64,000 bases of DNA. Source: Nocardia inohanensis NBRC 100128. Its GTDB lineage: Bacteria; Actinomycetota; Actinomycetes; Mycobacteriales; Mycobacteriaceae. Shown here piece after piece: positions 49,994 to 58,084 of the stretch; within the stretch, counting starts at the first letter, position 1, and every line of letters starts with the position of its first letter. Location: NCBI RefSeq assembly GCF_001612945.1, contig NZ_BDBK01000008.1:248001-312000 (forward strand), given 5' to 3'. Under the pieces are notes generated by a model. The model saw nothing but the letters and a program-made list of their open reading frames with translations, searched no databases and was not told where the DNA came from. A program made the translations under genes and the position numbers.

Positions 49994-51160
49994 ATGCGAG
50001 TGTCGAAATCGACCGAAACCACTGCGGGACAGCGCCTCGACGGCAAACGCCGATGGGGACGATCGCGTCCGGTCGTGACCGCCCACAGCGAAACATGCCA
50101 GCGGGCAGGCGAATCCGGAAGTCCATCTTCGGAGAGTAGAGACACCGGTCTCGGCGACCGGGGCGCACGCCGGCAATTGGCGGGCGCCCGGACCGCCATC
50201 GAACCGGTCTTGCGCGCGGCGGTGAACTCGCTCGCCGAACCACTGGACCGGATGGCGAGCTACCACTTCGGCTGGTGTGACGAGCACGGCACGGCAATCG
50301 AGGGGAAGCAAGGCAAGGCATTACGTCCCGCACTGACCTTCGCCGCGGCGGCGGCCTGCGGGGAAGCCGGCGAGAACGCGGTGTACGCGGCGGCGGCGGT
50401 CGAACTGCTGCACAACTTCTCGCTGGTACACGACGATGTGATGGACACCGACCCCATGCGGCACGGACGGCCGACCGTCTGGCGGATCTGGGGCGAGACG
50501 AACGCGACGCTGCTCGGTGACGCCTTGCAGGCGCTGGCACTGGGCGTGCTCTCCGACGGCATGCCCGACGAGGTGTGCGCGGAAGCGGTGATCCGGCTGG
50601 CGCGCGCGACCGTCACGCTGTGCCGGGGACAGTACGAGGACTGCGCGTTCGAGACGCGGGCCACGGTCAGCGTGGACGAATACTTGAACATGGCGGCGGG
50701 AAAGACCGGGGCGCTGCTGGGTTGCGCGTGTGCGCTCGGGGCGCTGTGCGCGGGCGCCGATCATCGCGTGGTGTCGGCCATGCACACGTTCGGAAATCAG
50801 CTGGGGCTGGTGTTCCAGCTCGTCGACGACGCCATCGACATCTGGGGTGATCCGGCCGTCACGGGTAAGCCCGCGCACAGCGATCTCCTGCACCGCAAGC
50901 AGTCGTTCCCGGTGGTGTGCGCGCTCTCCTCGGGTACCGCGCCGGGGCGTGAACTGGCGCGGATGTACGCCTCCCGGCAGCCGATGACCGCCGCCCGCGC
51001 GGCGCACGCGGCCGATCTGGTGGAGGCGGCCGGTGGGCGGCAACGCACCTTGGTGCGGGCGGCCACCGCTCTGGACGCGGCCCTCGGGGCATTGCCCCCG
51101 GAGATCGATGCGACCGATCTGACCGCGCTGGCGCAGTTGGTGGCGAATCGAGATCGGTGA
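49994..51160 (+). CDS. Polyprenyl (geranylgeranyl-type) diphosphate synthase
   Basis: 388 residues. It is a trans-isoprenyl diphosphate synthase with first Asp-rich motif DDVMDTD (147-153) after LLHNFSLVH, and second motif DDAIDIWGD (278-286). Absence of bulky residues directly before the first motif (Asn-Phe-Ser-Leu-Val-His) is of the long-product sort, but chain length cannot be read reliably by eye. The first 60 residues are hydrophilic and variable, so the true start may be later. Its position after the terpene synthase suggests it provides FPP or GGPP for that enzyme. Confidence 0.9.
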   Translation: MRVSKSTETTAGQRLDGKRRWGRSRPVVTAHSETCQRAGESGSPSSESRDTGLGDRGARRQLAGARTAIEPVLRAAVNSLAEPLDRMASYHFGWCDEHGTAIEGKQGKALRPALTFAAAAACGEAGENAVYAAAAVELLHNFSLVHDDVMDTDPMRHGRPTVWRIWGETNATLLGDALQALALGVLSDGMPDEVCAEAVIRLARATVTLCRGQYEDCAFETRATVSVDEYLNMAAGKTGALLGCACALGALCAGADHRVVSAMHTFGNQLGLVFQLVDDAIDIWGDPAVTGKPAHSDLLHRKQSFPVVCALSSGTAPGRELARMYASRQPMTAARAAHAADLVEAAGGRQRTLVRAATALDAALGALPPEIDATDLTALAQLVANRDR

Positions 51161-51188
51161 TGCGCCGCGCCCGGACAGCGGGCGGGTA

Positions 51189-51207
51189 CGCCGGTTTGCG
51201 ACCGGCG
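51189..51207. terminator. Candidate hairpin after the prenyl synthase gene
   Basis: CGCCGGT and ACCGGCG pair (7 bp) around TTGCG, 29 bases past the stop. There is no T-run, so support is moderate. Confidence 0.4.
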
Positions 51208-51318
51208 GCATCGGCTATTGCCTGAGCAGGGACAACGACACAACCCGGGCGGTGGAGCAGGCGAGCGCACCGCTGCCGGGGTTGATTCATGCCCGGCTCG
51301 GCGTGGAGAGGATCGATC

Positions 51319-52623
51319 GTGAACGGTACGGGCAGGTCCGGCGGCGGGCAGGGCGGGCCACGCGGCGAACACCCCGAGCCCGTCGATGCCCGCGGCGAAC
51401 CCCTCGACGAGCACGGCGAACCCGTCGGCGGGCAGGGCGGGCCTTCGGAAGAGCAAGCGGAGGCCGCCGGGCATCGCTCGGTCATCGCCCAACCACATAC
51501 CCACTCCGAGGGTGAGCCCATTCTCGAAGCGGAAGCGCAAGCGGCGCAGGCGCGTTCGGTATCGCATCCGCTGGGCAGGCCGGGGCGTCCGTTCGACCGG
51601 AATTCCCCTTTCATGATCGGCGTGATGGGTGCGGCGGGGGTCGCCACCACCTACGCGCTGATCCAGTCGGTGCTCGCGGCCGGGCAGGTGCTGACGCTGA
51701 TCGGGATCGCGATGTTCCTGGCGATCGGCCTGGAGCCGGCGGTGTCGTGGCTGGTGCGGCCGTGGTTTCCGCGCTGGGCGGCGGTCACCACCGTTTTCCT
51801 GACCGCCGTGGGCCTGTTCGCCGGTTTCCTGGCCGCCGCGATCACGCCGCTGGTCACCCAGGGTGAAGGGCTGATACATCACGCCCCCGATACCGTCGCG
51901 CATCTGGGGGAGCGGTATCCGCTGGTGGCAGAGCTGAATACGCGCTTCGAGTTGCAGGAGCGGGTGCAGCGCTCGCTGACCCAGAACTCCGGGGATGTCG
52001 CCGGCGGGGTGCTCAACGCCGGCCGCACGGTGTTCAGCCTGCTCACCTCGACGGTGATCGTGCTGGTGCTCACCGTCTATTTCATGGCGAACTTCCCGCG
52101 CATCCGGGCGTCGGTCTACCGGTTGTTCCCGCGCGAGCGGCGGCCGCGCGCGATCCTGCTGGGCGACGCCATCTTCGCCAAGGTCGGCGGATACATCCTG
52201 GGCAATGTGGTCATCTCGCTGATCACGGCGGCAGCCACGTTCTGCTGGCTGTACTCCTTCCACGTGCCGTATCCGCTGATTCTCGCGGTCCTGGTCGCGG
52301 TGCTGGATCTGATTCCGGTGGTCGGCTCCACCCTGGCCGGGGTCATCGTCGCCCTTGTGGCACTGACGGTTTCGCTTCCGGTGGCCATCGCGACGGTGAT
52401 CTTCTTCATCGTCATGCGGCTGGTCGAGGATTATCTGCTGGTGCCGCGGATCATCGGCCGCACGGTGGAGGTGCCGGGGGTGGTGACGGTGGTGGCGGTC
52501 TTGATCGGCGGCGCGCTGCTGGGTATCACGGGTGCGCTGCTGGCGATTCCGGTGGCCGCGGCGGTGCTGCTGCTGTTGCGCGAGACGGTGTTCCCGTCAC
52601 TGGACAAGGACCGGTCCGGATGA
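51319..52623 (+). CDS. AI-2E (PerM/UPF0118) family membrane protein
   Basis: 434 residues, starting at a GTG behind GGAGAGG. The first 95 residues are hydrophilic and low-complexity (repeats of GEP and GGQGGP). Eight or so membrane helices follow, with the family block IPVVGSTLAGVIVALVALTVSLPVAIATVIFFIVMRLVEDYLLVPRIIGR. Members transport autoinducer-2 in E. coli, or act as sodium/proton antiporters in other bacteria. The function in actinobacteria is unknown. It may be cotranscribed with the terpene genes, but a hairpin lies between. Confidence 0.85.
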   Translation: MNGTGRSGGGQGGPRGEHPEPVDARGEPLDEHGEPVGGQGGPSEEQAEAAGHRSVIAQPHTHSEGEPILEAEAQAAQARSVSHPLGRPGRPFDRNSPFMIGVMGAAGVATTYALIQSVLAAGQVLTLIGIAMFLAIGLEPAVSWLVRPWFPRWAAVTTVFLTAVGLFAGFLAAAITPLVTQGEGLIHHAPDTVAHLGERYPLVAELNTRFELQERVQRSLTQNSGDVAGGVLNAGRTVFSLLTSTVIVLVLTVYFMANFPRIRASVYRLFPRERRPRAILLGDAIFAKVGGYILGNVVISLITAAATFCWLYSFHVPYPLILAVLVAVLDLIPVVGSTLAGVIVALVALTVSLPVAIATVIFFIVMRLVEDYLLVPRIIGRTVEVPGVVTVVAVLIGGALLGITGALLAIPVAAAVLLLLRETVFPSLDKDRSG

Positions 52624-52659
52624 GTGGATGTGAGAAGTTCGCGAAGGAGGAGATTTTAG

Positions 52660-52676
52660 TGTAACTGCCGGTTACA
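52660..52676. promoter_or_regulatory. Inverted repeat TGTAAC-N5-GTTACA after a strong Shine-Dalgarno
   Basis: TGTAAC and GTTACA are separated by five bases in an AT-rich island upstream of the glutamine amidotransferase gene. Just before lies AAGGAGGAG (52644-52652), followed by GTG TAA, a start codon directly followed by stop. This looks like a promoter/operator region rather than a gene. Confidence 0.45.
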
Positions 52677-52789
52677 TATAACTCGAACTCCGCGCGAGGA
52701 AGATTTCTGAACGCAGCATAGCAGGCCACCGCGCCCGCGGCTCACCCACCCGCTCGATATTCCCGAGAGACCGGTCGGAAGCGCTGACA

Positions 52790-53536
52790 ATGTGTGCCAT
52801 GCCCAAGCGCTGTCTTCTGTTGCAGTTACGCCCCGAGCAAGCGGCCTCGGACCAGGAGTACCACGCCATCCTGGAGGCCGGTGGGCTGAAGCCGGAGCAG
52901 GTGACGCGCATCGAGATGAATCACGAACTGCCCGACCTGGAACTCGACGACTTCTGGGCGGTGATCGTGGGCGGTGGACCGAGCAATATCAGCAATCCCG
53001 AGGACAAGAAGTATCCGTATCAGAAGCTGTTCGAACCCAAGCTCAAGAAGCTGCTCGCCGAGGTCCTGCGCCGCGACCTGCCGTATCTGGGCGCGTGCTA
53101 CGGGCTCAGCGTGCTGGCCGAGGTGCTGGGCGGGCGGGTCAGCGATGAACGCTTCGGCGAATCGGCGGGACCGCTGACCATCGAATTGACCCCGCAGGCT
53201 CGCGAGGATCCGCTGACGCGCGATCTCCCGGAGACATTCCGCGCCTTCGCCGGCCACAAGGAAGCGTGCCAGGAGGTCCCGCCGCGGGCCGTGCTGCTGG
53301 CCCGCTCACCGGAGTGCCCGGTACAGATGATCCGGGTCGGCGAGAACGTGTACGCCACCCAGTTCCATCCCGAACTCGACGGGCACGGGCTCGCGTTGCG
53401 CATCGAAATCTACCGGGACCAAGGCTATTTCGACCCCAACGAGGCCGAGGCGCTGACCGCGATCGGGCATCGGGAGATCATCACCGCCCCGCAGCGGATC
53501 CTGCGCGGGTTCGTGGACCGCTATCGCCCGGAATAG
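52790..53536 (+). CDS. Class I glutamine amidotransferase-like protein
   Basis: 248 residues. The nucleophile is C103 in GACYGLSVLAE and the partners are H193 and E195 in ATQFHPELDG, a complete triad. IVGGGPSNISNP forms the oxyanion strand. It looks like the stand-alone GMP-synthase-type glutaminase domain that acts in several small-molecule pathways. It has no fused synthase. ATG at 52799 is an alternative start. The nearest enzymes that could use ammonia are not evident. Confidence 0.87.
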   Translation: MCAMPKRCLLLQLRPEQAASDQEYHAILEAGGLKPEQVTRIEMNHELPDLELDDFWAVIVGGGPSNISNPEDKKYPYQKLFEPKLKKLLAEVLRRDLPYLGACYGLSVLAEVLGGRVSDERFGESAGPLTIELTPQAREDPLTRDLPETFRAFAGHKEACQEVPPRAVLLARSPECPVQMIRVGENVYATQFHPELDGHGLALRIEIYRDQGYFDPNEAEALTAIGHREIITAPQRILRGFVDRYRPE

Positions 53537-53588
53537 GGGCTGACGGTCACCGGCGGCGAGCATCGGGTGGTCTTCGACAGCGGCTATC

Positions 53589-53867
53589 TCACGCAGACGC
53601 GATTCCGCGCGGTGGGTCGGGTTCGTCCCAGGCGAACAAGCGCCAGGTCGGCAAGCCGGGCGGCAGGTTCTCGGCATCGGCCGCGAACGATTCGACCTGG
53701 ACCCGGAAGTCCGGATTCCATTGCCGCAGGGCCGGGGCGAAGCGGGCGATCACATGCTCCGGAGCGGTGTAGCTGATCGTGGGATGCCTTGGGCCCGAAC
53801 CGAAATCGATGTGCACTACGAAACGTCTCGGCAACTTCTCGGAGTTCAAAGTGACTCCCGCCGGCAA
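53589..53867 (-). CDS. Small hypothetical protein
   Basis: 92 residues from a TTG start: GVTLNSEKLPRRFVVHIDFG, YTAPEHVIARFAPALRQWNP, then DFRVQVESFAADAENLPPGLP and TWRLFAWDEPDPP. The beta-strand and amphipathic-helix pattern looks like a real protein, unlike the other frames here. I do not recognise a family. No Shine-Dalgarno is clear and the frame stays open upstream, so the start is uncertain. The 220 bases from 53868 to 54087 show no other gene. Confidence 0.5.
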   Translation of the reverse strand: MPAGVTLNSEKLPRRFVVHIDFGSGPRHPTISYTAPEHVIARFAPALRQWNPDFRVQVESFAADAENLPPGLPTWRLFAWDEPDPPRGIASA

Positions 53868-54087
53868 AGAACCATTCGATACACCCTTCTGGGTTGGTCG
53901 CTAGTCCATTGCGGCACGAGGCTACTCGTGATCTCGCTAGCAAACAACTAGTGAACCAGGTGAGTTCGCCGCCACTTACCCAGCGCGCCATCGATAATCG
54001 AGTCGATGCCGTAGCGCGCCACCACCTCTGACCTCCACCGATGAATTCCGGCCGGGCACGGCGTCTGTGTTCTCAGGAGGTATTGGC

Positions 54088-55062
54088 ATGTCCGAAATAT
54101 TGGATGCGGCGCTGCTACGTCAGATCTGCTTGGACGCCGGGGCCGAGGATGTCGGGTTCGTGGCGCTCGAAACCCCCGGTCTCGAAGGCGAGGTCGAGTA
54201 CGTGCGCGAAGCGCTGCCCAGCACTCGTTCGCTGATCGCGGTGTGCGTGCGGGTGACGCGGGCGAATTTCCGCAGTCGCGCGGCGAGCAGCGTGAACACC
54301 GAAATCGATACGGCCATACCGGTGCTGGACCGGATCGGGCATCGGATCAGCCTGGCCCTACAGGATCGCGGATACCGGGCGCTGTATCCCTCGGTCACCT
54401 TCCCGGTGGAGGCGCAGCGGTTGCCGAGCCGGGGGTGGACGGTGTCGCACAAGCCGGTCGCGGTGGCGGCGGGGCTGGGGCACATGGGGATTCACCGGTG
54501 TGTGATCCATCCGCGGTTCGGGAGTTTCATCGGGCTCGGGACGGTGCTCACCGATGCGGTGATCGCGCCCTACAACGTGCCGATCGATTGGAATCCCTGC
54601 CTGGGCTGCTATCTGTGCGTGGCGGCCTGCCCGGTGGGGGCCATCCACAACGACGGCAGTTTCGACTTCAACAGCTGCTACACCCACACCTACAACCAGT
54701 TCGTGAACAACTTCGCCGACTGGGTCGAGACCATGGCGGACAGCAGCGATCTCGAGGACTACGGCGAGCGGATCACTCCGCGCGAGACCACCATGCAGTC
54801 GCGCCGGCAGTATCGGTCGGGGTATTGCGTGGCGGTGTGCCCGGCGGGCGACGAGGTGATCGGGCCCTACCTGGCCGATCGCAAGGGGCATGTGCAGGAG
54901 GTGCTGCGGCCGTTGCAGCGCAAACCCGAGAACGTGTACGTGAGCGCGGGTTCGAACGCGGAAACCCATGTGCGGAAACGGTTCAAGACGAAGATCGTGC
55001 GGCAGGTGGACAGCGGGATCATGCCGCCCGACGATGTCGACCCGGCCCCGGAGTCGCGATGA
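54088..55062 (+). CDS. QueG-like iron-sulfur protein (first of a tandem pair)
   Basis: 324 residues related to epoxyqueuosine reductase (QueG) and reductive dehalogenases. The ferredoxin-like motif PCLGCYLCVAACPVGAIH supplies C171, C174, C177 and C181. C197 and the later GYCVAVCPAGDE (C247, C251) could complete a second cluster. The N-terminal half (LRQICLDAGAEDVGFVALETPGLEGEVEYVREAL) and WTVSHKPVAVAAGLGHMGIHRCVIHPRFGSFIGLGTVLTD correspond to the cobalamin-binding region in QueG. Queuosine genes are not seen here and the product is probably different. AGGAGG precedes the ATG at 54088. The next gene overlaps by four bases. Confidence 0.82.
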   Translation: MSEILDAALLRQICLDAGAEDVGFVALETPGLEGEVEYVREALPSTRSLIAVCVRVTRANFRSRAASSVNTEIDTAIPVLDRIGHRISLALQDRGYRALYPSVTFPVEAQRLPSRGWTVSHKPVAVAAGLGHMGIHRCVIHPRFGSFIGLGTVLTDAVIAPYNVPIDWNPCLGCYLCVAACPVGAIHNDGSFDFNSCYTHTYNQFVNNFADWVETMADSSDLEDYGERITPRETTMQSRRQYRSGYCVAVCPAGDEVIGPYLADRKGHVQEVLRPLQRKPENVYVSAGSNAETHVRKRFKTKIVRQVDSGIMPPDDVDPAPESR

Positions 55063-56177
55063 ACGACGCGGAGCGGCGATGGAATCGGCTGCATGTGCCC
55101 ATCGAGCGCGGAACCGCGGAAAATCCGCATCCGAGCGTCGCGGCGGCGCGGGCGCGGCAGACGGAGCAACCCGGTGGCGAACCCGGCCCGCTGGATTCCG
55201 GATGGCTGCGCGAGCTGTGCCTGTCCGCCGGGCTCGATGATGTCGGCTTCGCCGCACTGACGACTCCCGGGCTCGAAGGCGAAAGCGATTACGTGCTCGA
55301 AGCATTGCCGGGGACCCGGACGTTGATCGGGTTCTGTCTGCGGACCAGCCGGGACAATCTCCAGAGCCGGTCGATCAGCGCCGGTAACCGGGATGTGGCG
55401 ACCACGCAGGAGCTGGGGCACGAGGCGGCCCGGCACATCTGCCTGGAGTTGCAGCGGCACGGCGTGCGGGCGCTGTATCCGGCCGCGGGGTTTCCGGCCG
55501 AGATCCATCGGTTCCCGAACCGGAGCTGGGTGGTGTCGCACAAGCTGGTCGCGGTCGCGGCCGGGCTGGGGCAGATGGGGTTGCACCGCAATGTGATTCA
55601 TCCCCGGTTCGGCACCTTCATCGTGCTGGGCACCATCCTCGTCGATCGCGAGGTCACCGAGTACTCCGCACCCGTCCCCGCCAACCCCTGCATCGACTGC
55701 GGATTGTGCGTGACCACCTGTCCGGTCGGGGCCATCCACGCCGACGGCGGCTTCGACTTCGATGCCTGCTACACCCACAACAATCACCACGAACTGTCGA
55801 ACTTCGCGGGCTGGGTCGAGGACGTGGTGGACAGCGCGGACGCCGCCGACTATCGGCGGCGGGTGACGCCCAGCGAAACCCTCGCGGTGTGGCAGAGCCT
55901 GTCGTTCTCGCCGCAGTATCGCGCCGGATACTGCGTGGCGGTGTGCCCCGCCGGTACCGACGTGCTCGGCCGCTACCTCGACGATCCCGAGCAGCATGCC
56001 CGCGATGTGGTGCAGCCGCTGATGCGGAAGCCGGAGTACATCTACGTGGACGCCGGTTCCGATGCCGAGAAACACGTGGTGAATCGGTTCCCGCACAAGA
56101 CGATTCGGCATGCGCGCCGGGTACAGGTGCCCGAACCGGAGATCGACCCCGGACCGGAGAAGCATGCCCAGCCATAG
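55059..56177 (+). CDS. QueG-like iron-sulfur protein (second of a tandem pair)
   Basis: 372 residues, paralogous to the preceding protein. It has an extra 48-residue hydrophilic N-terminus. It has the same blocks: LCLSAGLDDVGFAALTTPGLEGESDYVLEALPGT, VVSHKLVAVAAGLGQMGLHRNVIHPRFGTFIVLGTILVD, PCIDCGLCVTTCPVGAIH and GYCVAVCPAGTDVLGRYL. All cluster cysteines are present. ATGA overlap with its partner implies equal expression, perhaps as a heterodimer. Its 3' end overlaps the cupin gene by 14 bp. Confidence 0.82.
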   Translation: MNDAERRWNRLHVPIERGTAENPHPSVAAARARQTEQPGGEPGPLDSGWLRELCLSAGLDDVGFAALTTPGLEGESDYVLEALPGTRTLIGFCLRTSRDNLQSRSISAGNRDVATTQELGHEAARHICLELQRHGVRALYPAAGFPAEIHRFPNRSWVVSHKLVAVAAGLGQMGLHRNVIHPRFGTFIVLGTILVDREVTEYSAPVPANPCIDCGLCVTTCPVGAIHADGGFDFDACYTHNNHHELSNFAGWVEDVVDSADAADYRRRVTPSETLAVWQSLSFSPQYRAGYCVAVCPAGTDVLGRYLDDPEQHARDVVQPLMRKPEYIYVDAGSDAEKHVVNRFPHKTIRHARRVQVPEPEIDPGPEKHAQP

Positions 56178-56760
56178 CGAACTGCGACGCGACCTGCCGA
56201 TGTTCGAAATCTATTCGGGTGCGAACGGCGCACGGGTGGAACTGCATCCGTGGTTCTTCGTGGCGGGCAAGCAGTACCTCGGCCTGACCCGGGTGCTGCC
56301 GCCCGGAACCGGCAGGGGACCGGCGCACGTGCACACCGGAACGGTGCAGCATTCGTTTCTGCTCGCCGGTGAGAGCGCCCGCTACCGGTGTGGGCGCAGG
56401 ACCGGGAGGCTGAAGGTCGGAGAGCCCCTGATCATTCCGTCCGGCACGCCCCACGTCGATCCGTACAACGACACCGGTCAACCCATCGTCGTGCGCACCC
56501 TGTACTCACCCGGGCCCGTTTGGCTGCTGTCGTTCGGCAAGACGCTCGGCCAGTCGATCAGGGACGGAAAGGTCAACTCCCAGCAGGAACTCCACTTCCT
56601 GCATCTGCTGATGATGCTGGGTACCCCGGGGTCGGTGACCTTCGCGGCGACAATTCCGGTCGCCTTCCAGCAGCGCGTACTGCTGCCGCTGGCCGGACGC
56701 ATCGCCCGGCGTCGCGGTTACGGACAGGCAGCGGGGTTACGCGCCCACATCTTTCGGTGA
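56164..56760 (+). CDS. Cupin-domain protein in the QueG-like operon
   Basis: 198 residues. The first cupin motif is clear in GRGPAHVHTGTVQHSFLLAGESARYRCG (His-rich metal site), and the second in PLIIPSGTPHVDPYNDTGQPIVVRTLYSPG. A helical C-terminal part follows. It begins inside the end of the second QueG-like gene, with GGAG upstream, so the three genes form one transcription and translation unit. Cupins are isomerases, dioxygenases or binding proteins, and the substrate is unknown. The last 24 bases overlap the convergent gene at 56737. Confidence 0.82.
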   Translation: MPSHSELRRDLPMFEIYSGANGARVELHPWFFVAGKQYLGLTRVLPPGTGRGPAHVHTGTVQHSFLLAGESARYRCGRRTGRLKVGEPLIIPSGTPHVDPYNDTGQPIVVRTLYSPGPVWLLSFGKTLGQSIRDGKVNSQQELHFLHLLMMLGTPGSVTFAATIPVAFQQRVLLPLAGRIARRRGYGQAAGLRAHIFR

Positions 56761-58026
56761 TGAACCCGGATAGCGCTCGAGCATTGCCAGGACGTCCTGA
56801 TAGCTGGGCGCCGCGGGGACGGGATTGCTGTCGCGCACCGCGGCGGCGGCAGCGACGGTCGCCCCGAGCGCTACCCGGTGCAGCAAGGAACCGGTGCTGA
56901 CCCGCTGCACGCCGAGCTGGGCGAGTTCGGTGAGCGGGCGTTGCGCGAGGACATTGAGGGGGAGCGGCATGGCTTTCACCGCGGCCTCGATGTCGTTGTC
57001 GGCGATGAGGCCGGGGATGAAGATGCCGTCGGCGCCGGCATCGGCGTAGCGGGCGGCGCGGTCCAGGGTGGTGTCCTTGTCGCGGTCGAGCCAGTGGGTG
57101 TCGATGCGAGCGTTGACGAACAGGGCGGGCGCGCCGTCCTTGCAGCCCTGAATGATTCGTGCGTGCGCCTCCGGGTCGCCGGCGGCGTCCTCGATATTGA
57201 CGCCCGCGACGCCGATATCCCAGAGTTCGGCGGCCAGGTCGCGGGGGTCGGCGCCGAAGCCGGATTCGATATCGACGGTGATCGGGACCGGCAGGCGGAC
57301 GAGAAGGCGCGCGAGAGCGAGCGTTTGGTCGCGCGTCGCACCGGCGGCGTCCGGGAGGCCGTGGGCGGCGGCGACGCCGAGGCTGGTGGTGCCGATGGCG
57401 GTGAACCCGGCCTCGACGAGAGCGGCGGCGGTCGCGAAGTCCCAGGCACTCGGCAGGACCAATGGTCGCGGGCCGTAGTGCAGGCGGTGAAAGGGACCGG
57501 CGGCCAAGGCCGTTGCGTGCGCTCGTCCCGGGCAGGCGTGTTTGCCCGCGCCGAACGGGCGGCCGGTGAGATCTACTTCGGCGATGGATCCGTCGGGGGT
57601 CAGGCGGCGGGTCAGCGGGACGGGCGGGTTGCGGCCTGCGATGAGCGCGGTCGTCGCGTCGCACGCCTGGACGAGCAGGCCGATGCGGTTGGCGGTCACC
57701 TCGTCGGCGATGCCACCGCAGGCCGCGATGAGGCGGGCCACGGCGGCGTCGGCGGCCGGGGTGACCGGCAGGTGGGGTTGATAGCAGGCGGCGACCGCTT
57801 GCACGTCGGCGACCGAGACCGTGGAACCCATTGCCCGGGCCAGGATTTCGACATGGTGGCCGGTGCCGTCGCGCAGGACAGCGGGGTCGATGGCCGCCAG
57901 TTCCCGTTCCACGAGCGCGCGCCTGCGCATGTGGTCCGCTCCTTCGCTGAAGCGGACCACATGCGCGCGCAACCAGCTCATACCGGAGTGGCCTTCGGGT
58001 ACCGGCGGCACCGGGAGATTCAACAT
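56737..58026 (-). CDS. Fusion of a P450-like segment with a PEP mutase/isocitrate-lyase-like domain
   Basis: 429 residues. Residues 1 to about 178 look like a shortened cytochrome P450: SEGADHMRRRALVERELAAI resembles the DPPDHxxxR region and RPFGAGKHACPGRAHATALAAG (156-177) is a P450 heme-ligand motif with C165, but the roughly 400-residue fold is not complete. From about 181 a complete PEP mutase/isocitrate lyase-like barrel follows (PLVLPSAWDFATAAALVEAG, PITVDIESGFGADP, GVNIEDAAG and DGIFIPGLIAD). Enzymes of this group make or break C-C or C-P bonds next to a carboxylate using Mg2+. Whether the N-terminal part binds heme is unknown. Confidence 0.8.
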   Translation of the reverse strand: MLNLPVPPVPEGHSGMSWLRAHVVRFSEGADHMRRRALVERELAAIDPAVLRDGTGHHVEILARAMGSTVSVADVQAVAACYQPHLPVTPAADAAVARLIAACGGIADEVTANRIGLLVQACDATTALIAGRNPPVPLTRRLTPDGSIAEVDLTGRPFGAGKHACPGRAHATALAAGPFHRLHYGPRPLVLPSAWDFATAAALVEAGFTAIGTTSLGVAAAHGLPDAAGATRDQTLALARLLVRLPVPITVDIESGFGADPRDLAAELWDIGVAGVNIEDAAGDPEAHARIIQGCKDGAPALFVNARIDTHWLDRDKDTTLDRAARYADAGADGIFIPGLIADNDIEAAVKAMPLPLNVLAQRPLTELAQLGVQRVSTGSLLHRVALGATVAAAAAVRDSNPVPAAPSYQDVLAMLERYPGSSPKDVGA

Positions 58027-58084
58027 GCCCCAACCGTAGGTGCCGGGTACCGAGATGGCCGTCTGATTGCCGCCGTGGGCAACG

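Noticed and set aside
52526..52729. Small minus-strand frame at the end of the AI-2E family gene
   Set aside because: It lies mostly antisense to a conserved membrane protein and has no ribosome site or motif.
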